Shown here piece by piece: positions 7,831 through 16,150 of a DNA stretch of 64,000 nucleotides. The DNA is from an uncultured Microbacterium sp. (lineage in GTDB: Bacteria > Actinomycetota > Actinomycetes > Actinomycetales > Microbacteriaceae), in assembly GCF_947489255.1 (NCBI RefSeq), contig NZ_CANLCY010000005.1, forward strand, positions 124,001 through 188,000. The letters are read 5' to 3'. The notes beneath the pieces were generated by a model. That model was given only the letters and a program-made list of their open reading frames with translations. It was not told the origin of the DNA and searched no databases. The translations under genes were made by a program, and so were the position numbers. Numbering within the stretch: position 1 is the first letter of the stretch; each line of letters begins with the position of its first letter.

Positions 7831-9384
7831 GTGACTCCCGCTCCTTCGCGCCTCCGCGATCTCCCGGCCGTCGTCGCGGGGATCGCCGCGACCGTGCTCG
7901 GGGCCGGCCTCGGCGAACTGGCCGCCGCGCTCGTGGCCCCCGCGGCGAGCCCCTTCGCCGTGATCGGGGGCGCGATGATCGACCTCGCCCCGGCGTGGGC
8001 GAAAGATCTCGCCATCGACCTCTTCGGCACCGGCGACAAGGCCGCGCTGCTCGTGGGGATCGCGGTGCTGCTGCTGGTGGTCGCCGGGGTGGCCGGAGCG
8101 CTGGAGAACCGTCGTCCGCCTTGGGGCCGCCTGGTGCTCGCGGGCCTGGGCGCACTCGGCGCCGTCGTGTCGATGACGCGAGCCGATGCGGGGCTGCTCT
8201 CGCCGGTGCCGTCGCTGATCGCGGGGGCGGGAGCAGCGGTCGTGGGCGCCCTGCTCATCGCGCGCCTGCGGCGTCCGCCCCGGCGATCGGTCGCCGACGG
8301 CGCCCCCTCGGACGAAGGCGTCACCCGCCGCGGCGTGCTCGCGCTGTCGGGCGTCGCCGTCATGGCCGGGGCCCTCGCCGCCTTCGGGTCGGTCGCGCTG
8401 AGTGGCGGTGCCCGAGCGATCAGCGCCGTCCGCTCCGCCCTGCGCCTGCCGAGTCCCGCGACCACGACGACGGTTCCGGATGCCGCCGACCTCGGCATCG
8501 ACGGCCTCTCCCCCGTCATCACGCCCTCGGCGGACTTCTACCGCATCGACACCGCCCTCGTCGTGCCCCAGGTCGACCCGGCGACGTGGACGCTGCGTGT
8601 GCACGGCCTCGTCGAGCAGGAAGTGGTGCTGCGCTGGGACGACCTGGTCGCCCTGCCGCAGAAGGAGACGGTCGCCACACTGGTGTGCGTGTCGAACGAG
8701 GTCGGCGGCTCGCTCATCGGCACCGCTCGGTGGCTCGGAGTGCCGATCCGCGACATCCTTGCGCGCGCGAAGCCGACCGCCGAGGCCGACATGGTGCTCT
8801 CGCGCTCGGTCGACGGGTTCACGGCATCCAGTCCCCTGGAGGCTCTCACCGACGACCGCGACGCCCTGCTCGCGATCGGGATGAACGGCGAACCGCTCCC
8901 CCTCGAGCACGGCTTCCCCGTGCGCATGGTCGTGCCGGGGCTCTACGGCTACGTATCGGCGACCAAGTGGGTGAGCGAGCTCGAGGTCACGCGCTTCGAC
9001 CGCGCCGAGGGGTACTGGACCCCGCGCGGATGGTCGGAGCGCGGACCGGTCAAGCTGCAGTCGCGCATCGACGTCCCGCGCGCGGGTGCGCAGGTGGCCG
9101 CGGGCGACGCGGTCATCGCGGGCGTCGCGTGGCACAACCACGTCGGCGTCGCCGGCGTCGAGGTGCAGATCGATGACGGCCCCTGGCAGCCGGCGACGCT
9201 CGCGAGCGCCATCTCGGCCGACACGTGGGTGCAGTGGAGTCTCCCGTGGGATGCCACGACCGGCTCGCACACCGTGCGCTGCCGCGCGATCTCGGCCGAC
9301 GGCAGCACGCAGACCTCCGACACCGCCCCGCCGGCCCCCGACGGCGCGACGGGCTGGGACGAGACGACGGTCTCGGTCGCCTGA
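7831..9384 (+). CDS. membrane-anchored molybdopterin-dependent oxidoreductase (sulfite oxidase/YedY-like)
   Basis: A 517-aa protein. Residues 1-190 hold about five or six hydrophobic segments, the last following an RR pair (TRRGVLALSGVAVMAGALAA), so the catalytic part should face outside. Residues about 225-420 form the oxidoreductase molybdopterin-binding domain; Cys286 in LVCVSNEVGG is the expected molybdenum ligand. Residues about 425-515 form a dimerisation-type immunoglobulin-like domain. Sulfite-oxidase family members reduce or oxidise sulfur or nitrogen oxides, or repair methionine sulfoxide; the substrate here is open. Start is GTG with a -10-like TAGGCT 6 nt upstream. No cytochrome partner is adjacent; a cytochrome b protein sits at 42416. 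Confidence 0.87.
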   Translation: MTPAPSRLRDLPAVVAGIAATVLGAGLGELAAALVAPAASPFAVIGGAMIDLAPAWAKDLAIDLFGTGDKAALLVGIAVLLLVVAGVAGALENRRPPWGRLVLAGLGALGAVVSMTRADAGLLSPVPSLIAGAGAAVVGALLIARLRRPPRRSVADGAPSDEGVTRRGVLALSGVAVMAGALAAFGSVALSGGARAISAVRSALRLPSPATTTTVPDAADLGIDGLSPVITPSADFYRIDTALVVPQVDPATWTLRVHGLVEQEVVLRWDDLVALPQKETVATLVCVSNEVGGSLIGTARWLGVPIRDILARAKPTAEADMVLSRSVDGFTASSPLEALTDDRDALLAIGMNGEPLPLEHGFPVRMVVPGLYGYVSATKWVSELEVTRFDRAEGYWTPRGWSERGPVKLQSRIDVPRAGAQVAAGDAVIAGVAWHNHVGVAGVEVQIDDGPWQPATLASAISADTWVQWSLPWDATTGSHTVRCRAISADGSTQTSDTAPPAPDGATGWDETTVSVA

Positions 9385-9396
9385 CCCCCACGCGTG

Positions 9397-9450
9397 AGGT
9401 GCCAGAATCTGTCGCCGGAGCCGACTCCGAAGCGACGATTCCCGGCACCT
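9397..9450. repeat. 54-bp imperfect palindrome in a convergent gap (family D)
   Basis: The left arm (AGGTGCC, GAATC, GTCGC, CGGAG in order) is mirrored by the right arm ending GATTCCCGGCACCT, with small bulges. It occupies almost the whole gap between the convergent oxidoreductase and rocD genes. It can serve as a bidirectional terminator, and resembles in layout the other large palindromes of this window. Confidence 0.6.
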
Positions 9451-9469
9451 CCCGCGATGGCGAGGGCTC

Positions 9470-10687
9470 TCAGGCCGCGAGCACGTGCTTCAGCTGCTCG
9501 ACGGCCCAGTCCAGCTCGGTCGCCCGGATGGTGAGGGGCGGGGCGATGCGGATGGTCTGACCGTGCGTGTCTTTGACGAGCACTCCGCGCGCGAGGAGCT
9601 TCTCGGCGATCTCGCGGCCCGTGCCGACGGCGGGGTCGATGTCGACCCCGGCCCACAGCCCCGCGATGCGCACCGCGGTCACGCCGTGGCCGATCACCGT
9701 CTGCAGGTTCTGCTCGAGGTGCGCGCCCAGCGCCTTCGCGCGGGTCTGGAATTCCCCGGATGCCAGCATCTCGACGACCCGCAGACCGACGGCGCACGCG
9801 AGCGGGTTGCCGCCGAAGGTCGACCCGTGCTCGCCCGCGCGGATGACGCCGAGCACGTCCTCGTTCGCGACGACCGCCGACAGGGGCAAGATGCCGCCGC
9901 CCAGCGCCTTGCCGAGCAGGTACAGGTCGGGGACGACGCCCTCGCGGTCGCACGCGAACGTCTCGCCCACGCGACCGAGACCCGACTGGATCTCGTCGGC
10001 GATGAACAGCACGTCGTTCTCGGTGCAGATCTCGCGCACACGGCGGAGGAACCCGTCGGGCGGGATGACGACGCCCGCCTCACCCTGGATGGGCTCGAGG
10101 AGTACCGCGGCGGTGTTCTCGTCGATCGCCGCGGCGATGGCATCCGCGTCTCCGTAGGGCACGTGCACGAAGCCGGGCGCGTAGGGACCGAAGTCGTCGT
10201 GCGCGGTGGGGTCGTCGCTGAAACCGACGATCGTCGTGGTGCGGCCGTGGAAGTTGCCGTTGGCGACGATGATGGTCGCGGCGTCGGGGGCGATGCCCTT
10301 CGTGCGGTAGCCCCAGGCTCGGGCGACCTTGATGCCGGTCTCGACCGCCTCGGCGCCGGTGTTCATCGGCAGCACGAGGTCTTTGCCGCACAGCTGCGCG
10401 AGCGCGGTGGCGAAGGGCCCCAGCCGGTCGTTGTGGAACGCGCGGCTGGTGAGCGTCAGCCGCTCGAGCTGCTCGCGGGCGGCGGCGAGGATCGCGGGGT
10501 GGCCGTGCCCGAAGTTCAGTGCCGAGTAGGCCGACAGCAGGTCGAGGTAGCGCTTGCCCTCGACGTCGGTGACCCACACGCCCTCAGCGCGCGCGGCGAC
10601 GACCGGCAGCGGGTGGTAGTTGTGCGCGACGTGCGCTGCCTCGGCGGCGATCAGCTGCGCGCCGAGGTCATCGACGGCGGTGCTCAT
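9470..10687 (-). CDS. rocD: ornithine aminotransferase
   Basis: A 405-aa class III PLP aminotransferase converting ornithine and 2-oxoglutarate to glutamate semialdehyde and glutamate. Visible landmarks are the MNTGAEAVETGIKVAR motif, the NGNFHGRT motif, the FIADEIQSGLGRVG cofactor aspartate segment, and the PLP lysine in LLGKALGGG. Length and sequence fit RocD closely. The ATG at 10687 overlaps the upstream stop (ATGA), so it is co-translated with the amidinohydrolase gene. A longer in-frame ORF upstream to 11779 is an artefact overlapping that gene. The pair suggests degradation of arginine-type compounds to glutamate semialdehyde. Confidence 0.93.
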   Translation of the reverse strand: MSTAVDDLGAQLIAAEAAHVAHNYHPLPVVAARAEGVWVTDVEGKRYLDLLSAYSALNFGHGHPAILAAAREQLERLTLTSRAFHNDRLGPFATALAQLCGKDLVLPMNTGAEAVETGIKVARAWGYRTKGIAPDAATIIVANGNFHGRTTTIVGFSDDPTAHDDFGPYAPGFVHVPYGDADAIAAAIDENTAAVLLEPIQGEAGVVIPPDGFLRRVREICTENDVLFIADEIQSGLGRVGETFACDREGVVPDLYLLGKALGGGILPLSAVVANEDVLGVIRAGEHGSTFGGNPLACAVGLRVVEMLASGEFQTRAKALGAHLEQNLQTVIGHGVTAVRIAGLWAGVDIDPAVGTGREIAEKLLARGVLVKDTHGQTIRIAPPLTIRATELDWAVEQLKHVLAA

Positions 10688-11580
10688 CGGGCGCTCCCGC
10701 GCAGTTCGAGCGTGCAGCACTTGATGCCGCCGCCGCCGAGCAGCAGCTCGGACAGGTCGACCATGACGGGGGTGTAGCCGCGCTCGCGCAGCTGCGCCTC
10801 GAACCCCACCGCGCGCGGCGAGATGATGACGTTCTTGCCATCGCTGGCGGAGTTGAGTCCGAACACCGCGCCGTCGGCATCCGAGACCCGGATGGCATCG
10901 GGGTAGCGCTCGCGGAGGATCGCCTGGCTGCGCTCGTCGAACGCGGTGGGCAGGTAGGCGATGTTGGCCTTGTCGACACCACCCGGGCCCTCGACCGGGT
11001 CGAGCACCGAGATCGCGGTGTCGAGGTGGTAGAACCGCGGGTCGGTCAGCGTCAGCGACACGACCTCGCGCGAGAACACCTCGCCGACCTCGCGGTGGCT
11101 GTCGCCCGTCGAGCGGAAACCGGTGCCCGCGAGGATGGTGTCGCCGACGAGCAGGAAATCGCCCTCGCCCTCGTTGACCTCGACCGGCTCGGCGACCTCG
11201 AAGCCGTTGGCCGCGAACCAGTCGATGAACGCGGGGGCCTCGGCGGCCCGCTCGCGGAAACGGAACTTCGGGCCGTAGGCGATGCCGTCGATCACGAAGC
11301 CGCCGTTGGCGGTGTAGACCATGTCGGGCAGGCCCTCGAGCGGGTCGATGAGCTCGATCTCGTGCCCGAGCGCCACGTACGTGTCGTGGAGCGCCTGCCA
11401 CTGCCGCACGGCGAGCGCGGTGTCGGTGGGGCGCGAGGGCTCCATCCACGGATTGATGCTGTAGCTCACCGTGAAGTGCTCGGGCCGGCACATGAGGTAC
11501 CGGCGGTGCTGCTGGACGCGCTCGGCGCCCGTCGCGGGGGCCGCGTTCGACGTGGGCGCGGCGGTGGGGGTAGCGGACAT
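10684..11580 (-). CDS. arginine deiminase-superfamily hydrolase (dimethylargininase-like)
   Basis: A 298-aa amidinotransferase-fold enzyme. Typical motifs are visible: MVYTANGGFVIDG (substrate-binding Asn/Asp region), EGEGDFLLVGD, FYHLDTAISVL with the catalytic histidine, and the C-terminal GGGGIKCCTLEL with the catalytic cysteine. This fold hydrolyses guanidino groups; with length near 300 it fits dimethylarginine dimethylaminohydrolase-like enzymes rather than the 400-aa arginine deiminases. Start ATG 11580 has GAGGAG upstream; a longer in-frame start at 11688 lacks support. Coupling to rocD implies that the product feeds into ornithine or P5C metabolism, or that the enzyme acts on an ornithine precursor. 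Exact substrate is inferred only. Confidence 0.85.
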   Translation of the reverse strand: MSATPTAAPTSNAAPATGAERVQQHRRYLMCRPEHFTVSYSINPWMEPSRPTDTALAVRQWQALHDTYVALGHEIELIDPLEGLPDMVYTANGGFVIDGIAYGPKFRFRERAAEAPAFIDWFAANGFEVAEPVEVNEGEGDFLLVGDTILAGTGFRSTGDSHREVGEVFSREVVSLTLTDPRFYHLDTAISVLDPVEGPGGVDKANIAYLPTAFDERSQAILRERYPDAIRVSDADGAVFGLNSASDGKNVIISPRAVGFEAQLRERGYTPVMVDLSELLLGGGGIKCCTLELRGSAR

Positions 11581-11807
11581 CTCTGCTCCTCGGAGGAAAG
11601 GTGCGGCGGACGCTGTCCTGGGGCTCGGTGGCCCTTCGAACCCGGCGGCATCCGGGGATGCCGTGCGGGGAAAGGTCGGTCCGAGCACGCCGTGGCCATT
11701 GTCTCATGGGGGCGCGCGAAGGCGGGAGAACGCGCGGCAGCGGCGCACGCCGAGGCCGTCGGAGCACACCCGCCCGCACCCGTCATCCCCTGGCGTACGG
11801 CGAGGCG

Positions 11808-11823
11808 ATTGGTACGCTCCAAA
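11808..11823. promoter_or_regulatory. LacI-type operator (autoregulatory, imperfect copy)
   Basis: ATTGGTACGCTCCAAA matches the perfect palindrome at 12917-12932 (TTTGGAGCGCTCCAAA) at 13 of 16 positions. It lies 28 bp upstream of the LacI gene at 11851, so negative autoregulation is likely. Confidence 0.65.
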
Positions 11824-11850
11824 GATGTGCACACGAGCGGGCGGGAAGGG

Positions 11851-12867
11851 ATGACGGGCGCGCGGCGACGCGTGACGCTGGAGCACGTCGCGGCCGAGGC
11901 CGGGGTGTCCAAGAGCAGCGTCTCGAACGTCATCCGCAACCATCCGCACGTCCGCGAAGAAGTGAAGACGCGGGTGAATGCCGCGATCGAGAAGCTCGGT
12001 TACCGACCGCAGGCGATCGGTCAGAACCTCGTTTCGGGGCGTACGGGACTGGTGGCCCTGGCCATCCCCAATTTCGCGCAGCCGTACTTCGCCGAGATCG
12101 CCCGAGCCGCGGTGGCCGCCGCCGATGAGCTCGGCATGCGCCTGCTCGTTCAGCAGACGGACAACCTCCTCGCCAAGGAACGGGAGGCGGCGGACGCCTG
12201 GAACCTCGGCGCCGCCGACGGCTTGATCTTCAGCCCGTCCGTCATCTCGGACGACGAGATCGAGAGCCGACGTGCGGGCATGCCGCTGGTCCTCCTCGGC
12301 GAGCGCTCCCGGCTCACCACGGTGGACCGCGTCGGCATCGACTCCGTGCGCATCGCCGAGATAGCCACCGGGCATCTGATCGCGCAGGGTCGCACGCGCA
12401 TCGTCATGATCGGCGAGAAGACCTCGGGCGACCAGTTCGTCGTGTCCGAGCGCGAAGAGGGCTTCCACCGCGCCCTCGCCGAGGCCGGATTGAGCGAGGC
12501 CAGCCCGATCGGCGCCGTCGACGATTGGACGCGCCGAGACGGTTCCGACGCCGTCGACGCCCTCGTCGCCTCCGGTCACGCCTTCGACGCGCTCTTCTGC
12601 GCGAACGATCTGCTGGCGCTCGGTGCACTGTCCGCCCTGCACCGACACGGCCTCCGGGTCCCGGAGGACGTCGCCGTCATCGGCGTCGACGACATCGAGG
12701 ATTCGCGGTACGCCGCGCCCGCTCTCTCCACCGTCTTCATCGACAAGACGTGGATGGCGCGTGAAGCGATTCGGCTGATCACGAAGCAGATCCAGAACGC
12801 CGACGCGCAACCCGAGCAGCTCAGCGTCCCCTACCGCCTCATCCCTCGCGCCTCCACCTCGGCGTAA
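11851..12867 (+). CDS. LacI-family transcriptional regulator
   Basis: A 338-aa repressor. An N-terminal helix-turn-helix (VTLEHVAAEAGVSKSSVSNV, residues about 8-27) and hinge (GYRPQAIGQNLVSGRTG) are followed by a periplasmic-binding-protein-like ligand domain (VALAIPNFAQPYFAEIA through GVDDIEDSRYAAPALSTV). Start is ATG 11851 with GGGAAGGG upstream. It opens a glycan-utilisation cluster on the same strand (binding protein, two permeases, beta-helix protein, GH43). Matching palindromes in its own promoter and upstream of the binding protein make it the probable local, sugar-relieved repressor of the cluster. Confidence 0.92.
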   Translation: MTGARRRVTLEHVAAEAGVSKSSVSNVIRNHPHVREEVKTRVNAAIEKLGYRPQAIGQNLVSGRTGLVALAIPNFAQPYFAEIARAAVAAADELGMRLLVQQTDNLLAKEREAADAWNLGAADGLIFSPSVISDDEIESRRAGMPLVLLGERSRLTTVDRVGIDSVRIAEIATGHLIAQGRTRIVMIGEKTSGDQFVVSEREEGFHRALAEAGLSEASPIGAVDDWTRRDGSDAVDALVASGHAFDALFCANDLLALGALSALHRHGLRVPEDVAVIGVDDIEDSRYAAPALSTVFIDKTWMAREAIRLITKQIQNADAQPEQLSVPYRLIPRASTSA

Positions 12868-12873
12868 CGGCGC

Positions 12874-12902
12874 TTGACACCCACCGCCGGAGGCGTGATG
12901 AT
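12874..12902 (+). promoter_or_regulatory. promoter of the ABC importer operon
   Basis: A consensus -35 TTGACA (12874-12879) is followed after 17 bp by GATGAT (12897-12902), a fair -10. The predicted start near 12909 lies just upstream of the 16-bp LacI operator, which would block transcription when bound. Confidence 0.55.
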
Positions 12903-12916
12903 CAGTGTCGTTCCAG

Positions 12917-12932
12917 TTTGGAGCGCTCCAAA
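12917..12932. promoter_or_regulatory. LacI-type operator (perfect 16-bp palindrome)
   Basis: TTTGGAGCGCTCCAAA is a perfect palindrome with the central CG typical of LacI-family sites. It sits between the predicted transcription start and the binding-protein gene at 12965. A 13/16 copy lies before the adjacent LacI gene. Confidence 0.75.
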
Positions 12933-12964
12933 CCCTCGTCACATTTCTCAATGGAGAGCACGCG

Positions 12965-14281
12965 ATGCACCAGCACACCCGAGCCGTTCGTTCCGGCATC
13001 CACCCCTCCTCCGCCTTCCGTCGCGGCAAGACCGTCGTGGCGGTCGTCCTCGGCGCGACCCTCCTGCTGACCACCGCGGGATGCAGCACGGCGTCCGGTA
13101 CCGCCACCGGCGAGGGCGGCAAGACCGTCCTGAAGGTCTACGGATGGAAGGGCGGCGACGCGGAGCCCGCCAACATCAGCGAGATCAACGACGCGTTCGA
13201 GAAGGCCAACCCCGACATCGACCTGCAGTTCGAGTTCGTCCCCGCCAACGACAAGTACACGCAGCGCGTGCAGCCGGAACTGCTGGCGGGCAATGCCGCC
13301 GACGTCATCATGACCGACTCCGCCAAGGTCCAGGACTGGGGATCGTCGGGATACCTCGAAGACCTCTCCTCGGATGAGTGGACCTCCGGGGTCCGCCCGG
13401 AGGTGACGCCCTTCATCCAGAACGAGGGAACGACCTACGCCCTGCCGATGGAGGTCATCGGCATCTCCCTCTACGCCAACAACGACCTGCTGAAGAAGGC
13501 CGGCGTCGACGCGATCCCCACCACCTGGCCGGAGTTCGACGCAGCCCTGCAGAAGGCGAAGGATGCCGGCATCACGCCGCTCTCTCTGCCGAACAAGGGC
13601 GGCTGGACGGGCGCCTCCGCACTGAACGCGATCGCCGCCTCGCTCGTCTACAAGCAGAACCCCGATTTCGATCAGCAGTTCCTCGACGGGAAGGCCTCGT
13701 TCGCGTCCTGGAAGAGCTCGGCTCAGCAGCTGATAGACCTCCAGTCCAAGGGCTACGTCGACTTCGCCAGCGAGCTCGGCATCGACGAGTGGAGCACCGG
13801 CATCTCCGACTTCGAGGCGGGTAAGAGCGCGTTCTACGTGCAGGGCGCCTGGAACCAGTCCGCGTTCGAGAAGGCGGGCCTGAACGACTCGTTCATCCCG
13901 TGGCCGGCCGAGGCGTCGGGCGACTCCAACGCCAACCTGTTCGTCGGCACCATGTGGAGCATCAACGCCGCGTCGAAGGTGAAGGACGCCGCCGAGAAGT
14001 ACGTCGACTTCTGGGCAGACAGCGCCAACGCCTCCCCGTTCCTCGAGGCGGAGAACGCCGTGTCGCCCTTCAGCGAGGGGACGAGCCCGTCCACCGACGC
14101 GACGAAGGCCTTCGTGGATGCCGTGGACAAGGGCGACTACCGCATCCTGCCCTCGAACACCTGGTTCAGCGCCGCCGGCGAGAAGGCCATGCAGCAGGAG
14201 GTCCAGGCCCTCTGGCTCGGCCAGCAGGACATCGATCAGACGCTGCAGAACCTCGACAAGAAGCTCGCGCCCACCGGCTGA
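12965..14281 (+). CDS. ABC transporter substrate-binding lipoprotein (family 1)
   Basis: A 438-aa secreted sugar-binding lipoprotein. A lysine/arginine-rich start and hydrophobic stretch (VVAVVLGATLLL) lead to the lipobox TTAGC with Cys40 as the acylated residue. The mature part has the family-1 solute-binding pattern (LKVYGWKGGD, ANDKYTQRVQPELLAGNAAD, FYVQGAWNQSAF). I chose ATG 12965 because GGAGAG lies 9 nt upstream and it gives a normal signal peptide; an upstream in-frame ATG at 12905 would overlap the operator. It should capture an oligosaccharide released by the secreted enzymes further down the operon. A 15-bp hairpin follows its stop. Confidence 0.92.
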   Translation: MHQHTRAVRSGIHPSSAFRRGKTVVAVVLGATLLLTTAGCSTASGTATGEGGKTVLKVYGWKGGDAEPANISEINDAFEKANPDIDLQFEFVPANDKYTQRVQPELLAGNAADVIMTDSAKVQDWGSSGYLEDLSSDEWTSGVRPEVTPFIQNEGTTYALPMEVIGISLYANNDLLKKAGVDAIPTTWPEFDAALQKAKDAGITPLSLPNKGGWTGASALNAIAASLVYKQNPDFDQQFLDGKASFASWKSSAQQLIDLQSKGYVDFASELGIDEWSTGISDFEAGKSAFYVQGAWNQSAFEKAGLNDSFIPWPAEASGDSNANLFVGTMWSINAASKVKDAAEKYVDFWADSANASPFLEAENAVSPFSEGTSPSTDATKAFVDAVDKGDYRILPSNTWFSAAGEKAMQQEVQALWLGQQDIDQTLQNLDKKLAPTG

Positions 14282-14288
14282 CGATCCT

Positions 14289-14328
14289 CGGCAGGACCGG
14301 GTGAAACCCGAACCACCCGGTCCTGCCG
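14289..14328 (+). terminator. intercistronic hairpin after the binding-protein gene
   Basis: A perfect 15-bp stem (14289-14303 with 14314-14328) with a 10-nt loop sits between the binding protein and the first permease. It probably ends part of the transcripts or protects the 3' end of the binding-protein mRNA, so that more binding protein than permease is made. Confidence 0.7.
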
Positions 14329-14346
14329 ACCCCCACGGAGACGACG

Positions 14347-15222
14347 ATGATCCACCGCAAACCTCTGACCGCTGCCCTCTTCCTCGCCCCCGCCCTCGCG
14401 GTCTACCTCGTGATCGTGGCCTATCCCCTCGTGCAGGGGATCGCGCTGAGCCTCACCGACAGCAAGGTCGGCAACGCGGGCCACTTCATCGGCGCCGCCA
14501 ACTACGCCAAGCTCGCCTCCGACGGCGACGTGCTGCGGGCGCTGGCGATCACGGTCGCCTACGCCGCGGTGGTCGTGGTGTTCCAGAACGGCATCGGACT
14601 GCTCCTCGCGCGCGCCCTGTACAACCGACCCCGCGTGCGCCGCGTGGGCAACACCCTCATCCTGATCCCCACGCTCATGTCGGCCGTGATGGCGGCGTTC
14701 ATCTGGAACTCGCTGCTCTCGCCCGACGGGTCGATCAACAGCCTCCTCCGCGCCATCGGACTCGATTCCCTCACGCGGGTCTGGCTCGGCGACCCGGACA
14801 CCGCCCTCTGGGCGATCGCGCTGGTCAACATCTGGATGTTCGCGGGGTACTCGGCATCCATCTTCCTCGCGGGCTACATGAACCTGCCGGCCGATCTGCT
14901 CGACGCGGCGCGCGTGGACGGGGCCTCCGGATGGCAGCGCTTCACCGCCGTGGAGTGGCCCCTGCTGGCGCCCGCGCTCACGGTGAACATCACGCTGTCG
15001 CTCATCGGCTCGCTCAAGGTCTTCGAGCTGCCCCTCGTGATGACCAACGGCGGTCCGGCCGGATCGACCACCACCCTGACGATGCTCATCTTCTTCAAGA
15101 TCTTCGGCGGCCAGGGCAGCTTCGCCTACGGCGCGACCATCGCCACCCTCCTCCTCGTGGTCGTCGTCGTAATCGCCAGCACGACCCAGGCCCTGCTTCG
15201 CCGCCGCGAAGATCGCATCTGA
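14347..15222 (+). CDS. ABC sugar transporter permease (MalF/UgpA type)
   Basis: A 291-aa inner-membrane permease with about six hydrophobic segments, beginning LTAALFLAPALAVYLVIVAY. The cytoplasmic EAA-type loop that contacts the ATPase is present as LLDAARVDGASGWQRFTAVE near residues 180-200. It is the first of two permeases that would form the heterodimeric channel for the binding protein at 12965. No ATPase gene is in the cluster, which is usual in actinobacteria where one MsiK-type ATPase serves many importers. Confidence 0.9.
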   Translation: MIHRKPLTAALFLAPALAVYLVIVAYPLVQGIALSLTDSKVGNAGHFIGAANYAKLASDGDVLRALAITVAYAAVVVVFQNGIGLLLARALYNRPRVRRVGNTLILIPTLMSAVMAAFIWNSLLSPDGSINSLLRAIGLDSLTRVWLGDPDTALWAIALVNIWMFAGYSASIFLAGYMNLPADLLDAARVDGASGWQRFTAVEWPLLAPALTVNITLSLIGSLKVFELPLVMTNGGPAGSTTTLTMLIFFKIFGGQGSFAYGATIATLLLVVVVVIASTTQALLRRREDRI

Positions 15223-15243
15223 CACGGAAACGGCCCGAACACC

Positions 15244-16119
15244 ATGACTGTCTCCCCCGCCGCCCGCGGCATCTCCTCCGCCCGTCGTCGAACGACCCGG
15301 CGACCCGTCTCGGCGCTCATCGGCGACGTGGCCCTCGTGATCACGATCGCCCTCATCGTCGCGCCGTTCGTCTACACGGTGATCGCCTCGCTGCGACCCG
15401 CCGCAGACATCATCGCGGACCCGCTGGGCCTGCCCACCCGGATCACGCTCGAGAACTTCGCCAACGCCTTCGCGAAGATGAACTACGCCCAGGGCGTCGT
15501 GAGTTCCACCGTCGTCCTGCTCGGCTCGCTCCTGGTCACGATCCTGCTCGGGGCGCTCGCCGCCTACCCTCTGGCCCGCATCACCCGCCGCTGGACGACG
15601 TGGACGTACCGCCTGTTCATCGCGGGATCGACCGTGCCGATCTTCGTCCTCATCGCGCCGCTCTACCTGCTGCTGCGCGATCTGGGACTGCTCAACAGCT
15701 ACCAGGGACTGATCCTGACGTACGCGGCGATCAACCTCCCGGTGGCGATCTTCTTCTACACGTCGTTCTTCCGGCAGATCCCCCTCGAGCTCGAAGAGGC
15801 GGCGGCCCTCGACGGCGCGAGCGCGATCCGCACGTTCTTCGTCGTGCTCTTCCCGCTGCTGCGTCCGATCACCGCCACCCTCGCGACCTTCCTCACGATC
15901 ACCGTCTGGAACGACCTGGTCGTGCCGCTCGTGTTCGTCCAGAACCCCGCACTGAAGACCGTGATGGTGAACGCGTACTCGCTGATCGGCAGCTACTCCC
16001 TCGATCCCTCGCTGCTGTTCCCGGCGGCGCTCCTGGGCGTCGCACCCCTGCTCGTCGTCTTCGTGATCCTCCAACGGCAGGTCGTCGCGGGCCTGACCAT
16101 GGGCGCCGTGAAGTCCTGA
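15244..16119 (+). CDS. ABC sugar transporter permease (MalG/UgpE type)
   Basis: A 291-aa permease with about six membrane segments, starting after a basic N-terminal tail (LIGDVALVITIALIVAPFVY). The EAA loop reads ELEEAAALDGASAIRTFFVV near residue 190. The C-terminus ends in QRQVVAGLTMGAVKS, the standard ending of MalG-type permeases. It follows the MalF-type gene after 21 bp and completes the importer of this operon. Confidence 0.9.
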   Translation: MTVSPAARGISSARRRTTRRPVSALIGDVALVITIALIVAPFVYTVIASLRPAADIIADPLGLPTRITLENFANAFAKMNYAQGVVSSTVVLLGSLLVTILLGALAAYPLARITRRWTTWTYRLFIAGSTVPIFVLIAPLYLLLRDLGLLNSYQGLILTYAAINLPVAIFFYTSFFRQIPLELEEAAALDGASAIRTFFVVLFPLLRPITATLATFLTITVWNDLVVPLVFVQNPALKTVMVNAYSLIGSYSLDPSLLFPAALLGVAPLLVVFVILQRQVVAGLTMGAVKS

Positions 16120-16150
16120 CCCCCCTCCTGACAAGAAAGGCAAGAAGACA

